NCBI RefSeq assembly: GCF_024539675.1
Contig: NZ_JAHHIT010000049.1
Span: forward strand, 18,556 to 82,555
Direction: 5' to 3'
Origin: Streptomyces hilarionis
Lineage (GTDB): Bacteria > Actinomycetota > Actinomycetes > Streptomycetales > Streptomycetaceae
DNA: 64,000 nucleotides
Position 1 is the first letter of the stretch. Each line of letters begins with the position of its first letter. The notes beneath the pieces were generated by a model. That model was given only the letters and a program-made list of their open reading frames with translations, had not been told where the DNA came from and made no database searches. The position numbers and the translations under genes were made by a program. Below, piece after piece: positions 31,225 to 39,112 of the stretch.

Positions 31225-32115
31225 TCAGTAGCCGAACGCGCGTGCCGTGTTGGCGGCGAGTGCGGTGGCCAGAGCGTCCTCGCCGACGCCGCGCACGGCG
31301 GCCATGGCACGCACCGTGACCGGGACGAGATACGGCGCGTTGGGCCGTCCGCGGTACGGCGCGGGGGTCAGGAACGGGGCGTCGGTCTCCACCAGGAGCA
31401 GTTCCGGCGGGGCCACGGCGACGGCGTCCCGCAGGTTCTGCGCGTTCTTGAACGTGACGTTGCCGGCGAAGGACATGAAGTACCCGGCGCGGGCGCAGAT
31501 CTGCGCCATCTCGGCGTCGCCGGAGTAGCAGTGGAAGACGGTCCGCTCGGGAGCGCCCTCCTCCTTCAGTACGCGCAGCACGTCCGCGTGAGCCTCCCGG
31601 TCATGGATGACCAGGGCCTTTCCGTGCCGCTTGGCCATCTCCACGTGCGCGCGGAAGGAGTACTCCTGGGCTTCCTTGCCCTCGGGGCCGGTGCGGAAGT
31701 AGTCCAGCCCCGTCTCGCCGACGCCTTTGACGTGCGGGAGCGCGGCCAGGCGGTCGATCTCGGCGAGCGCCTCGTCGAGCGCGGCCGCGCCGCCGGCCCG
31801 GCGGGCGCCCTGCCGGGACCAGTTGTCGGGGTCGCCGTGCACGATGCGCGGGGCCTCGTTCGGGTGCAGGGCGACCGCCGCGTGGACGCTGTCGTGCGCC
31901 GCCGCCGTCTCGGCGGCCCATCGGGAGCCCCGGACGTCGCAGCCGACCTGGACGACCGTCGTCACGCCGACCGAGGCCGCCTTAGCGAGCGCCTCCTCCA
32001 CCGTGTCCGACTGCATGTCGAGGTGGGTGTGGGAGTCGGCGACCGGCACCCCGAGGGGGGCCGGGAGCGGCGGCGCGGCGCTGGTGTCGGCGTTCCTGGC
32101 GGCGTTCGAAGACAT
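31225..32115 (-). CDS. tatD: TatD family metal-dependent hydrolase/DNase
   Basis: A 296-residue TIM-barrel amidohydrolase. Metal-binding motifs are visible in order: DSHTHLD near residue 28, GVGETGLDYF, VIHDREAH, TVFHCYSGD and LVETDAPFL. Members are magnesium-dependent nucleases involved in DNA turnover or quality control. ATG at 32115 leaves a short Ala/Pro-rich N-terminal extension before the barrel. It lies upstream of rpfB on the same strand, as in other actinobacteria. Confidence 0.95.
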   Translation of the reverse strand: MSSNAARNADTSAAPPLPAPLGVPVADSHTHLDMQSDTVEEALAKAASVGVTTVVQVGCDVRGSRWAAETAAAHDSVHAAVALHPNEAPRIVHGDPDNWSRQGARRAGGAAALDEALAEIDRLAALPHVKGVGETGLDYFRTGPEGKEAQEYSFRAHVEMAKRHGKALVIHDREAHADVLRVLKEEGAPERTVFHCYSGDAEMAQICARAGYFMSFAGNVTFKNAQNLRDAVAVAPPELLLVETDAPFLTPAPYRGRPNAPYLVPVTVRAMAAVRGVGEDALATALAANTARAFGY

Positions 32116-32237
32116 GCCCCGATCCTACGGACCGGGCGCGCGGCCCCCGGCCGACGCCCTCACCCGAACGCCCTCACCCGGCGGCCGGGCGGCCGGACCG
32201 CTCTCGGCCGCCCGGCCCGTCCCAGCCCGCCCTGCTC

Positions 32238-32660
32238 CTAGCCCGCCTTGCGGTGGAAGGGGTGCAGCAGGTCGGAGAGGTGCCAGTGGTGGTCGGCGTG
32301 CGCGCCCGCCCCGGCGGGGCCTTCCCCGGCCTCCGGGGCCGGCGCCTCGACAGGTCCGGCCGGGGGCGCCGCCTTGCGCGGGCGGGAGGCGTCGCGCACG
32401 GACGAGACCTGTCCGGCCCGCATGATCCGCACGACGTGGCCGTCGCAGTTCTGGCACGCGGGGCGGCTCAGCGGCGACGGCACGACCCGGCCCTCCGCCA
32501 CGTAGAGGACGAACTGCCGTCCGTCGCCGTCCGTGTGGTGCTCGATCTCGTACGACTGCTCCCAGCCGTGCCCGCACCGCATGCAGGCGAAGGAGTACGA
32601 CTCGTTGACGACGGCGCTCGCGCCGTCCCGGAGACCGGTCTGCCCTGTGATGTCACTCAT
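32238..32660 (-). CDS. Small zinc-ribbon protein
   Basis: A 140-residue cytosolic protein. It has two Cys pairs that can bind zinc: CMRCGHGW near residue 26 and CQNCDGH near residue 70. A segment between them (SYEIEHHTDGDGRQFVLYVAEG) looks like a small beta fold. The C-terminus is Ala/Pro/Gly rich and ends in a His-rich stretch (HADHHWHLSDLLHPFHRKAG) that might also bind metal. ATG at 32660 has AGGAG at good distance. This family is found beside rsmI and pmt in Streptomyces; function unknown. Confidence 0.85.
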   Translation of the reverse strand: MSDITGQTGLRDGASAVVNESYSFACMRCGHGWEQSYEIEHHTDGDGRQFVLYVAEGRVVPSPLSRPACQNCDGHVVRIMRAGQVSSVRDASRPRKAAPPAGPVEAPAPEAGEGPAGAGAHADHHWHLSDLLHPFHRKAG

Positions 32661-33004
32661 GCCAGCTCCTGCTGTCCGCTGGACAAGCGCTCCCGGCGCG
32701 GGAGTTCCCCCCGGAACGCCCTTGGGAGCGAGGGACGGGTGCGTCCCTGTCACCAGTGGACTCCTCGGCGGACGCGAAGGCATCAGGTCTGTGCACTGTT
32801 GGAGGCGATTTGGACTTTCCTTGCCGAAGCGGCTCCGGCGAGGGGGCCGGGCTTTGCTTTCGGCGACGGCCCTTTGCCCCCGCATGGGGCGCACGCTCAG
32901 ACGACATGCGCCCTGCTCAGAGGGGGTGTGAGCCGCTTCACAGCACGATGGCAACAGCCGTCACACAAGCCCGGCGGCGCCGTCACGCGAACGCGCGGGA
33001 ACCC
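32661..33004. other. Intergenic region between rsmI and the zinc-ribbon gene
   Basis: About 340 bases. It should hold the promoter of the zinc-ribbon gene (minus strand). I see only weak inverted repeats and no RNA gene or convincing ORF. Confidence 0.4.
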
Positions 33005-33877
33005 TCACAGTTCCCCCGCGTTCTTCGCCGCCACGACCGCGTCGAACACCTCGCGCTTGGGCAGCCCGGTCTCCGCCGCCACCGCCGCGATGGCCTCCTT
33101 GCGCCGCTCGCCCGCCTCCTCGCGCACCCGCACCCGCCGCACCAGCTCCGCCGCGTCGAGCTCCTCGGGCCCGCGCTCGGGCGCGCCGGTGACGACGACG
33201 GTGATCTCGCCTCGCACCCCCTGCGCGGCCCACTCCGCCAGCTCGCCGAGCGGTCCGCGCCGCACCTCCTCGTACGTCTTGGTCAGCTCGCGGCAGACGG
33301 CGGCCCGGCGGTCCGCGCCGAACACCTCGGCCATCGCGGCGAGGGTGTCGTCGAGCCGGTGCGGGGCCTCGAAGTAGACGAGGGTGCGCCGCTCCTGCCC
33401 GACCTCCCGCAGCCGCGACAGCCGCTCCCCCGCCTTGCGGGGCAGGAACCCCTCGAAGCAGAACCGGTCCACGGGCAGCCCGGACAGGGCGAGCGCGGTG
33501 AGCACGGCCGACGGCCCGGGGACGGCGGTGACGCGCACGTCGCGTTCCACGGCCGCGGCGACCAGCCGGTAGCCGGGATCGGACACGGAGGGCATCCCCG
33601 CGTCGGTGACCAGCAGCACCCGGGCGCCGTTCACCAGCTCCTCGACCAGCTCGGGCGTGCGGGCGGACTCGTTGCCCTCGAAGTAGGACACCACCCGCCC
33701 CCTGGGCGTCACGCCCAGCGCCTGGGTGAGCCGGCGCAGCCGGCGGGTGTCCTCGGCGGCGATCACGTCGGCGCCGGTCAGCTCTTCGGCGAGGCGGGGC
33801 GGGGCGTCCGCGACGTCGCCGATGGGGGTGCCGGCGAGCACGAGGAGTCCGGAGGCGGTTTCGGGCGTGGCTGTCAC
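33005..33877 (-). CDS. rsmI: 16S rRNA (cytidine 2'-O) methyltransferase
   Basis: A 290-residue tetrapyrrole-methylase-fold enzyme that methylates C1402 of 16S rRNA with SAM. Typical motifs are LVLAGTPIGDVADAPPR at the N-terminus, VIAAEDTRRLRRL, VTDAGMPSVSDPGYRLV, and VPGPSAVLTALALSGLP. GTG at 33877 is chosen because GAGG lies eight bases upstream and the domain starts directly. It is divergent from pmt with only 62 bases between the two starts. Confidence 0.96.
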   Translation of the reverse strand: MTATPETASGLLVLAGTPIGDVADAPPRLAEELTGADVIAAEDTRRLRRLTQALGVTPRGRVVSYFEGNESARTPELVEELVNGARVLLVTDAGMPSVSDPGYRLVAAAVERDVRVTAVPGPSAVLTALALSGLPVDRFCFEGFLPRKAGERLSRLREVGQERRTLVYFEAPHRLDDTLAAMAEVFGADRRAAVCRELTKTYEEVRRGPLGELAEWAAQGVRGEITVVVTGAPERGPEELDAAELVRRVRVREEAGERRKEAIAAVAAETGLPKREVFDAVVAAKNAGEL

Positions 33878-33939
33878 GTTTCCATCCTCGCAGGGGAGAG
33901 ACACGGGACTCACACAGACCTGTTCCCTACGATGGCGCG

Positions 33940-35688
33940 GTGACCAGTACCGCGTCCTCCATGGACTCAACGGACTACCGGCAGGACCGGACGCCCCACG
34001 ACCGGCGGCCGTCGTGGCAGCAGCGGCTGCGCCGCTTCGGATACACGGCGGAGCCCTCCGCCGACGTCCGCGAGCGCCTGTCGCCGCCGTACGCGCAGCC
34101 CGGCCCGCGGTTGTGGCAGGTGCTCGGCGTCCCGCACGGGTGGGCGGAGCGGATCGCGCGCTGGTCGCCGTGGGGAGGCCCGCTGCTGGTCACGCTGATG
34201 GCGGGGGTGCTGCGGTTCTGGAACCTGGGCAGCCCCAAGGCGGTGATATTCGACGAGACGTACTACGCCAAGGACGCGTGGGCGCTCGTCCACCGCGGGT
34301 TCGAGGTCAACTGGGACAAGAACGCCAACGACCTGATCCTCTCCACGGGCGGTCACGTCGCCGTTCCCGCGGACGCGGCGTACGTGGTGCATCCGCCGGT
34401 CGGCAAGTACGTCATCGGGCTGGGCGAGCTCCTCTTCGGGTTCGACCCGTTCGGCTGGCGGTTCATGACCGCCCTGCTCGGCACCCTCTCGGTCCTCCTG
34501 CTGTGCCGGATCGGCCGCCGCATCTTCCGCTCCACGTTCCTCGGCTGCCTCGCCGGCGCCCTGATGGCCCTGGACGGGCTGCACTTCGTGATGAGCCGCA
34601 CCGCGCTGCTCGACGGGGTGCTGATGTTCTTCGTGCTGGCCGCGTTCGGCTGTCTGGTCGTCGACCGCGACCGGGCCCGCGCGCGGCTCGCCGCCGCGCT
34701 GCCGCCGGACGCCGACGGCCGCTACCGCCCGGACGCGACGGTGGCGGAGACCACCCGCCTGGGCCTGCGTCCCTGGCGCTGGGGCGCCGGCCTGTTCCTG
34801 GGGCTGGCCATCGGCACCAAGTGGAACGGCCTCTACATCATGGTCGCCTTCTGCCTGATGTCGGTCCTGTGGGACGTCGGTTCGCGCCGCGTGGCCGGCG
34901 CCCGCCACCCGTACCGGACGGTCCTCCGGCGCGACACGGGCCTCGCCTTCCTGGCCACGGTCCCCGTCGCGCTGGTCACGTACCTGGTGTCGTGGACGGG
35001 CTGGATCCTGTCGGCCGCCGACGGCAAGGGCGGCTACTACCGCAACTGGGCCGCCACCGACGGCAGGGGCGGCAGCTGGACGTGGCTGCCGGACTGGCTG
35101 CGCAGCCTGTGGCACTACGAGCACGAGGTGTACGAGTTCCACACCCACCTCACCTCGCCGCACCGGTACCAGTCGAACCCGTGGAGCTGGCTCGTCCTCG
35201 GCCGTCCGGTGTCGTACTTCTACGAGTCGCCCGCGCCCGGCAAGGACGGCTGCCCCTCCGACGCGAGCGGCAAGTGCGCCCGCGAGGTCCTCGCGATCGG
35301 CACGCCGCTGCTGTGGTGGGCGGCCTGCTTCGCCGTCCTCTACGTGCTGTGGCGCTGGCTGCTGCGCCGGGACTGGCGGGCGGGCGCGATCGCCTGCGGC
35401 ATCGCGGCCGGCTACCTGCCCTGGTTCCTGTACCAGGAGCGCACGATCTTCCTCTTCTACGCGGTCGTCTTCCTGCCCTTCCTCTGCCTGGCGGTGGCGA
35501 TGATGATCGGCGCGCTCGCCGGTCCACCGGGCTCGACCGACACCCGCCGCGTGGCGGGAGCGACGGGCGCGGGCGTCCTCGTCCTGCTCATCGCCTGGAA
35601 CTTCATCTACTTCTGGCCCCTGTACACCGGCCAGGCGATCACCATCGACTCCTGGCGCTCCCGGATGTGGCTGGACACCTGGGTCTAG
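33940..35688 (+). CDS. pmt: Polyprenyl-phosphate-mannose protein mannosyltransferase
   Basis: A 582-residue integral membrane glycosyltransferase of family GT39. It has a cytosolic N-terminus of about 75 residues followed by about ten membrane segments. The catalytic acidic pair lies in the first extracytoplasmic loop (VIFDETYYAKDAW, near residue 104), and VHPPVGKY follows as expected. It transfers mannose from polyprenyl-phosphate-mannose to secreted proteins; the S. coelicolor counterpart is needed for phage phiC31 infection. GTG at 33940 is the start. Confidence 0.96.
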   Translation: MTSTASSMDSTDYRQDRTPHDRRPSWQQRLRRFGYTAEPSADVRERLSPPYAQPGPRLWQVLGVPHGWAERIARWSPWGGPLLVTLMAGVLRFWNLGSPKAVIFDETYYAKDAWALVHRGFEVNWDKNANDLILSTGGHVAVPADAAYVVHPPVGKYVIGLGELLFGFDPFGWRFMTALLGTLSVLLLCRIGRRIFRSTFLGCLAGALMALDGLHFVMSRTALLDGVLMFFVLAAFGCLVVDRDRARARLAAALPPDADGRYRPDATVAETTRLGLRPWRWGAGLFLGLAIGTKWNGLYIMVAFCLMSVLWDVGSRRVAGARHPYRTVLRRDTGLAFLATVPVALVTYLVSWTGWILSAADGKGGYYRNWAATDGRGGSWTWLPDWLRSLWHYEHEVYEFHTHLTSPHRYQSNPWSWLVLGRPVSYFYESPAPGKDGCPSDASGKCAREVLAIGTPLLWWAACFAVLYVLWRWLLRRDWRAGAIACGIAAGYLPWFLYQERTIFLFYAVVFLPFLCLAVAMMIGALAGPPGSTDTRRVAGATGAGVLVLLIAWNFIYFWPLYTGQAITIDSWRSRMWLDTWV

Positions 35689-35701
35689 CGGGGCAGGCGC
35701 G

Positions 35702-35745
35702 CGACGACGACCACGACGGGCAGTCCGCAGTCGTGGTCGTCGTCG
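35702..35745 (+). terminator. Hairpin after pmt
   Basis: CGACGACGACCACGAC and GTCGTGGTCGTCGTCG form a perfect 16 base pair stem with a twelve-base loop, 14 bases after the pmt stop. Confidence 0.85.
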
Positions 35746-35850
35746 TAGTCGTCGCCAGTGAGGATCGACACGTCGGGGCATCAGTGTCGATTTAGCCGTT
35801 TGTCGATAAAATCTTCGCCGAGCAGTGCCGACCGCCGATGCCCCCCACGT

Positions 35851-36987
35851 ATGGAGTCACTGGTTTTGTTCCGAGCGCAGAAATCACCGGCGGAGATGCT
35901 GTCCGGATCCCGTCCCGTCTCCCGCAGGTCGATGCTGGCCCTGGCCTCCGTCCCGCTTCTGGTCGGTGGACAGCGTTTCCTCGGTGGCGCCAAGAGCGAC
36001 GTGCTCGTCAAGGACTACCCCACGCCCCAGCGGGCGGCCGACGCCGCCGCCGGCAAGCGTCTGGTCTTCCCGGCGGGGCGGACGTACACGGTCACTTCGC
36101 TGTCGATTCCCGCCGGGTGTCACGTCGAGGGCAACGGCGCGACGTTGCGGTTCCCGGACAACTCGACGGAATCCACCACCCACAGTGACGAGATTCTGGC
36201 CGTCAGCGGATCGGGCGTCACGATCGACAACCTCAAGTTCGACGGGCGCGCGTCGAAGCAGGGCGCCACCTGGTCCCAATACCGGCACTGCGTGCGAATC
36301 CAGGGGAACGTCAGCGGGGTCGTCGTCAAGAACTGCGAGTTCAGCGACATCATCGGCGACGGCGTCTACGTCAGCATCGGAAGTTCCGCCAAGAACTGCA
36401 CGATCGGGCCGGACAACACGTTCACGTCCGACCATTTCAACCGCAACGGCGTCTCCCTCGTGACCGGCACCCACATCGAGGTGCACCACAACAGGTTCGT
36501 CAAGTGCTCGCGCTCCGGAATGCCCGGGCCCATCGACCTGGAACCCAACGCGTCCACGGAGACCCTGTCCGACGTGTTCGTCCACCACAACACGATCGTC
36601 GGCGGGTCCGAGAGCGGCACGGGCACCCTGCCCGGCATCGTGTACAGCGGTTTCCAGAACGCGGCGGCCGACAACATCAACATTCACGACAACGACATCA
36701 GCGGCACCAGGTTCACGGACGGCGTCCTGGTCATCGGCATCACCGGCGGCCCGTTCAACGCCGTGACGAACCTGAACGTCTACAACAACCACATCCACGA
36801 CATCGGCCATGCCGACAGGTTCGGCGTGGGCATCAACCACTACATCGGCGCGAACGTCTACGACAACACCTTCAGCGGCATGCAGTGGGCCATCTACAAC
36901 TACAAGGGCGCGCTCGGCGTTTCGGCCGGCAACACGTTCATCGGAGTGGCGGCGGACATCACGAACGACGATCCGCACCTCGCGTAG
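35851..36987 (+). CDS. Tat-exported right-handed parallel beta-helix protein
   Basis: About 378 residues. A twin-arginine signal (PVSRRSMLALASVPLLVGG) lies near the N-terminus, so it is exported folded. The mature part starts with KDYPTPQRAADAAAGKRLVFPAGRTYTV, a pectate-lyase/glycosyl-hydrolase-like opening, and continues with repeated strands in which Asn and Asp recur (NCEFSDIIGDGVYV, IEVHHNRFVKC, VFVHHNTIVGG, INIHDNDISG, LNVYNNHIHDIG, ANVYDNTFSG), typical of parallel beta-helix enzymes acting on polysaccharides. The substrate is unknown. ATG at 35851 is used; ATG at 35896 gives a shorter, better-shaped signal peptide. The promoter region is AT-rich against its surroundings. Confidence 0.85.
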   Translation: MESLVLFRAQKSPAEMLSGSRPVSRRSMLALASVPLLVGGQRFLGGAKSDVLVKDYPTPQRAADAAAGKRLVFPAGRTYTVTSLSIPAGCHVEGNGATLRFPDNSTESTTHSDEILAVSGSGVTIDNLKFDGRASKQGATWSQYRHCVRIQGNVSGVVVKNCEFSDIIGDGVYVSIGSSAKNCTIGPDNTFTSDHFNRNGVSLVTGTHIEVHHNRFVKCSRSGMPGPIDLEPNASTETLSDVFVHHNTIVGGSESGTGTLPGIVYSGFQNAAADNINIHDNDISGTRFTDGVLVIGITGGPFNAVTNLNVYNNHIHDIGHADRFGVGINHYIGANVYDNTFSGMQWAIYNYKGALGVSAGNTFIGVAADITNDDPHLA

Positions 36988-37273
36988 TCGAGAACGCACG
37001 GTTCCGGAAGTCCCGGAGCTCCCCGGCCGGCCCGCCCGTCCTGACCTGCTCCCGCCCGGCCCGCCTCACCGTCACCGCCACCGTCACCGCCGCAGTCGCA
37101 GTCGCATCGGCGGCCCGGGTTCATGTACGTGGCCGGATACATGGGGCTAACGATTGCGGAAACTGATGCCCCGTTCGTCGCTCCTTCCGCTTACTGTAAG
37201 CGCGAGAAGAGCTTTCTGAACGCGTTCAGAAAACGTGGGACGGGAAGCCACCGCAACGGGGAGGGGTTCACAG
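36988..37273. other. Intergenic region before the first PBP gene
   Basis: About 290 bases. It holds a small CTTAC-T-GTAAG palindrome at 37190-37200 and a 20-base perfect palindrome at 37213-37232, both probably part of the control region of the following gene. Confidence 0.5.
37213..37232. promoter_or_regulatory. 20-base perfect palindrome, operator candidate for the first PBP gene
   Basis: TTTCTGAACGCGTTCAGAAA lies 41 bases upstream of the PBP start codon. Length and symmetry are those of a dimeric repressor site; its AT-rich ends stand out from the local sequence. The cognate regulator is unknown. Confidence 0.7.
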
Positions 37274-38902
37274 ATGCGCAAGGGGGCCAAGGCGGCCGTG
37301 ATCGGCTCGGTCTTCGCCGTGATGGTGGGCGGGGCCGGGTACGGGGCCTTCAACATCGTGAACGCGCTGAACGGGGACGGCGGCACGGGGTCGCGGGGCT
37401 CCGGACCGGCGGCCGTGAAGAGCGGACCGCCGAGCGGGTCCGAGGTGAAGGACACCAGCGCCGCGTTCTTCGCCGCCTGGACGAAGGGCCAGGCCGCCGC
37501 CGCAGCCGACCTCACCAACAACGCGGCCCGGGCCGAACCGCTGCTGGCCTCCTACCGCGCCGCCCACATCACCGGCGTGAAGATCACGCCGGGCAGGGCG
37601 TCGGGCGCCGTGGTGCCGTACAAGGTCGCGGCCACGGTGTCGTACGGGGGGAAGTCCAAGCCGGTCTCCTACGCGAGCCGGCTCACGGTCGTGCGGGGCG
37701 TGACGACCGGCAGGGCGCTGGTGGACTGGCAGCCGTCGGTCGTCCACCCGCAGCTGAGGAAGATGGACGACACGCTGGTCACGGGCGCTTCGTCGGCGCC
37801 GCCGATCGAGGCCGTCGACCGCGACGGCAAGGTGCTGACCAAGGAGAAGTACCCCTCCCTGGGACCGATCCTGGACCAGCTGCGCGCCAAGTACGGCGAC
37901 AAGGCCGGCGGCACGCCCGGCATCGAGCTGGCGATCAGACACGCCGGCCCGGGCTCGGCCGACACCCCGCTGCTGACCCTGGCCGAGGGCAGGCCCGGCA
38001 AGCTGCGCACCACGCTCGACGCGGGCGTGCAGGCGGCCGCCGAGAAGGCGGTGCAGAAGTACCCGCAGTCCTCGACGGTGGCGGTCAAGGCCGGCACCGG
38101 CGAGGTGCTGGCGGTCGCCAACAACCGCACCGACGGCTGGAACGCGGCCTTCCTGGGCGAGGTCGCCCCCGGCTCCACCATGAAGATCGTCAGCGCGGCC
38201 ACCCTCATCGACAAGGGGCTCACCACCGCGAACGGGCCGGCCCCCTGTCCGGACTCGGCCGTCTCGGACAGCCAGACCTTCCACAACCTGACCGGCATGA
38301 AGGCAAACGAGCGGGCCACGCTCTCCGAGAGCTTCGCCCGCTCCTGCAACACGGCGTTCGTCAAGTTCGCCGACGACGTCAAGGACGACTGGCTGAACGC
38401 CGAGGCCCGCGACCGCTTCGGGATCGGCCTCGACTGGAAGACCGGCATCCCCTCCTTCGACGGCTCGGTCCCGGTCTCCACCGGGCCGGACACCGCGGCG
38501 GGCCTGATCGGCCAGGGGCAGGTGCAGATGAACCCGCTGAACATGGCGTCGGTGACCGCGACCGCGATGACGGGCACGTTCCGCCAGCCGGTGATCGTCC
38601 CGCTCTCCCTCGACGGCCGCGAGCCGGCACGGGCGCGCGGGCTGTCGTCGAGCACCGTGCAGCAGCTGCGCGCGATGATGAACCGCACCGCGACCAGCGG
38701 CACGGCGGCGAACGTGATGGCCGGGCTCGGCCCCCGGATCGGCGCGAAGACCGGCAGCGCCGAGGTCGACGGGCAGAACAGGTCCGACAGCTGGTTCACC
38801 GGCTACCGCGGTGACGTCGCGGCGGCGGCCATGACGCAGGACGGCGGCCACGGCATCGACGCCTCCGGCCCGCTCGTGGCGGAGGTGCTGCGGGCGAGCT
38901 GA
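37274..38902 (+). CDS. Penicillin-binding protein (class B-like transpeptidase), first of a pair
   Basis: A 542-residue membrane-anchored protein. A short basic N-terminus and one membrane segment (AAVIGSVFAVMVGGAGYGAF) are followed by an NTF2-like MecA_N domain (residues about 60-170) and a transpeptidase domain with SxxK at Ser301 (GSTMK), SxN at Ser357 (SCN) and KTG at Lys492. It cross-links peptidoglycan outside the cell. The next gene is a full-length paralogue of the same architecture. ATG at 37274 follows a GGGGAGGGG site. A 20-base palindrome upstream suggests specific regulation. Confidence 0.95.
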   Translation: MRKGAKAAVIGSVFAVMVGGAGYGAFNIVNALNGDGGTGSRGSGPAAVKSGPPSGSEVKDTSAAFFAAWTKGQAAAAADLTNNAARAEPLLASYRAAHITGVKITPGRASGAVVPYKVAATVSYGGKSKPVSYASRLTVVRGVTTGRALVDWQPSVVHPQLRKMDDTLVTGASSAPPIEAVDRDGKVLTKEKYPSLGPILDQLRAKYGDKAGGTPGIELAIRHAGPGSADTPLLTLAEGRPGKLRTTLDAGVQAAAEKAVQKYPQSSTVAVKAGTGEVLAVANNRTDGWNAAFLGEVAPGSTMKIVSAATLIDKGLTTANGPAPCPDSAVSDSQTFHNLTGMKANERATLSESFARSCNTAFVKFADDVKDDWLNAEARDRFGIGLDWKTGIPSFDGSVPVSTGPDTAAGLIGQGQVQMNPLNMASVTATAMTGTFRQPVIVPLSLDGREPARARGLSSSTVQQLRAMMNRTATSGTAANVMAGLGPRIGAKTGSAEVDGQNRSDSWFTGYRGDVAAAAMTQDGGHGIDASGPLVAEVLRAS

Positions 38903-38987
38903 GCCGGGGCCACCGGCCCGAGGGCCGCGGGGCCGCGGGGCCGCGGGCGGCAAGCGGTGGGCGGGGAAGGGCCTTTGCGGGGTGGCT

Positions 38988-39005
38988 GACGTCACACGTG
39001 ACGTC
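38988..39005. promoter_or_regulatory. 18-base inverted repeat before the second PBP gene
   Basis: GACGTCAC, AC, GTGACGTC: perfect eight-base arms with a two-base centre, in the 210-base gap between the two PBP genes. It is not similar to the palindrome before the first PBP gene, so the two genes are probably controlled differently. Confidence 0.6.
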
Positions 39006-39112
39006 GCCCGCGCCGACGGGACTCTAGGGTGGTAGCCGTCGTTGGGGTCAGTGAGGGCAACGAGGGCAGCGGGGCTGGGGGGAGAGCCCCTGGGGATCCG
39101 GAGGATCTGGCA

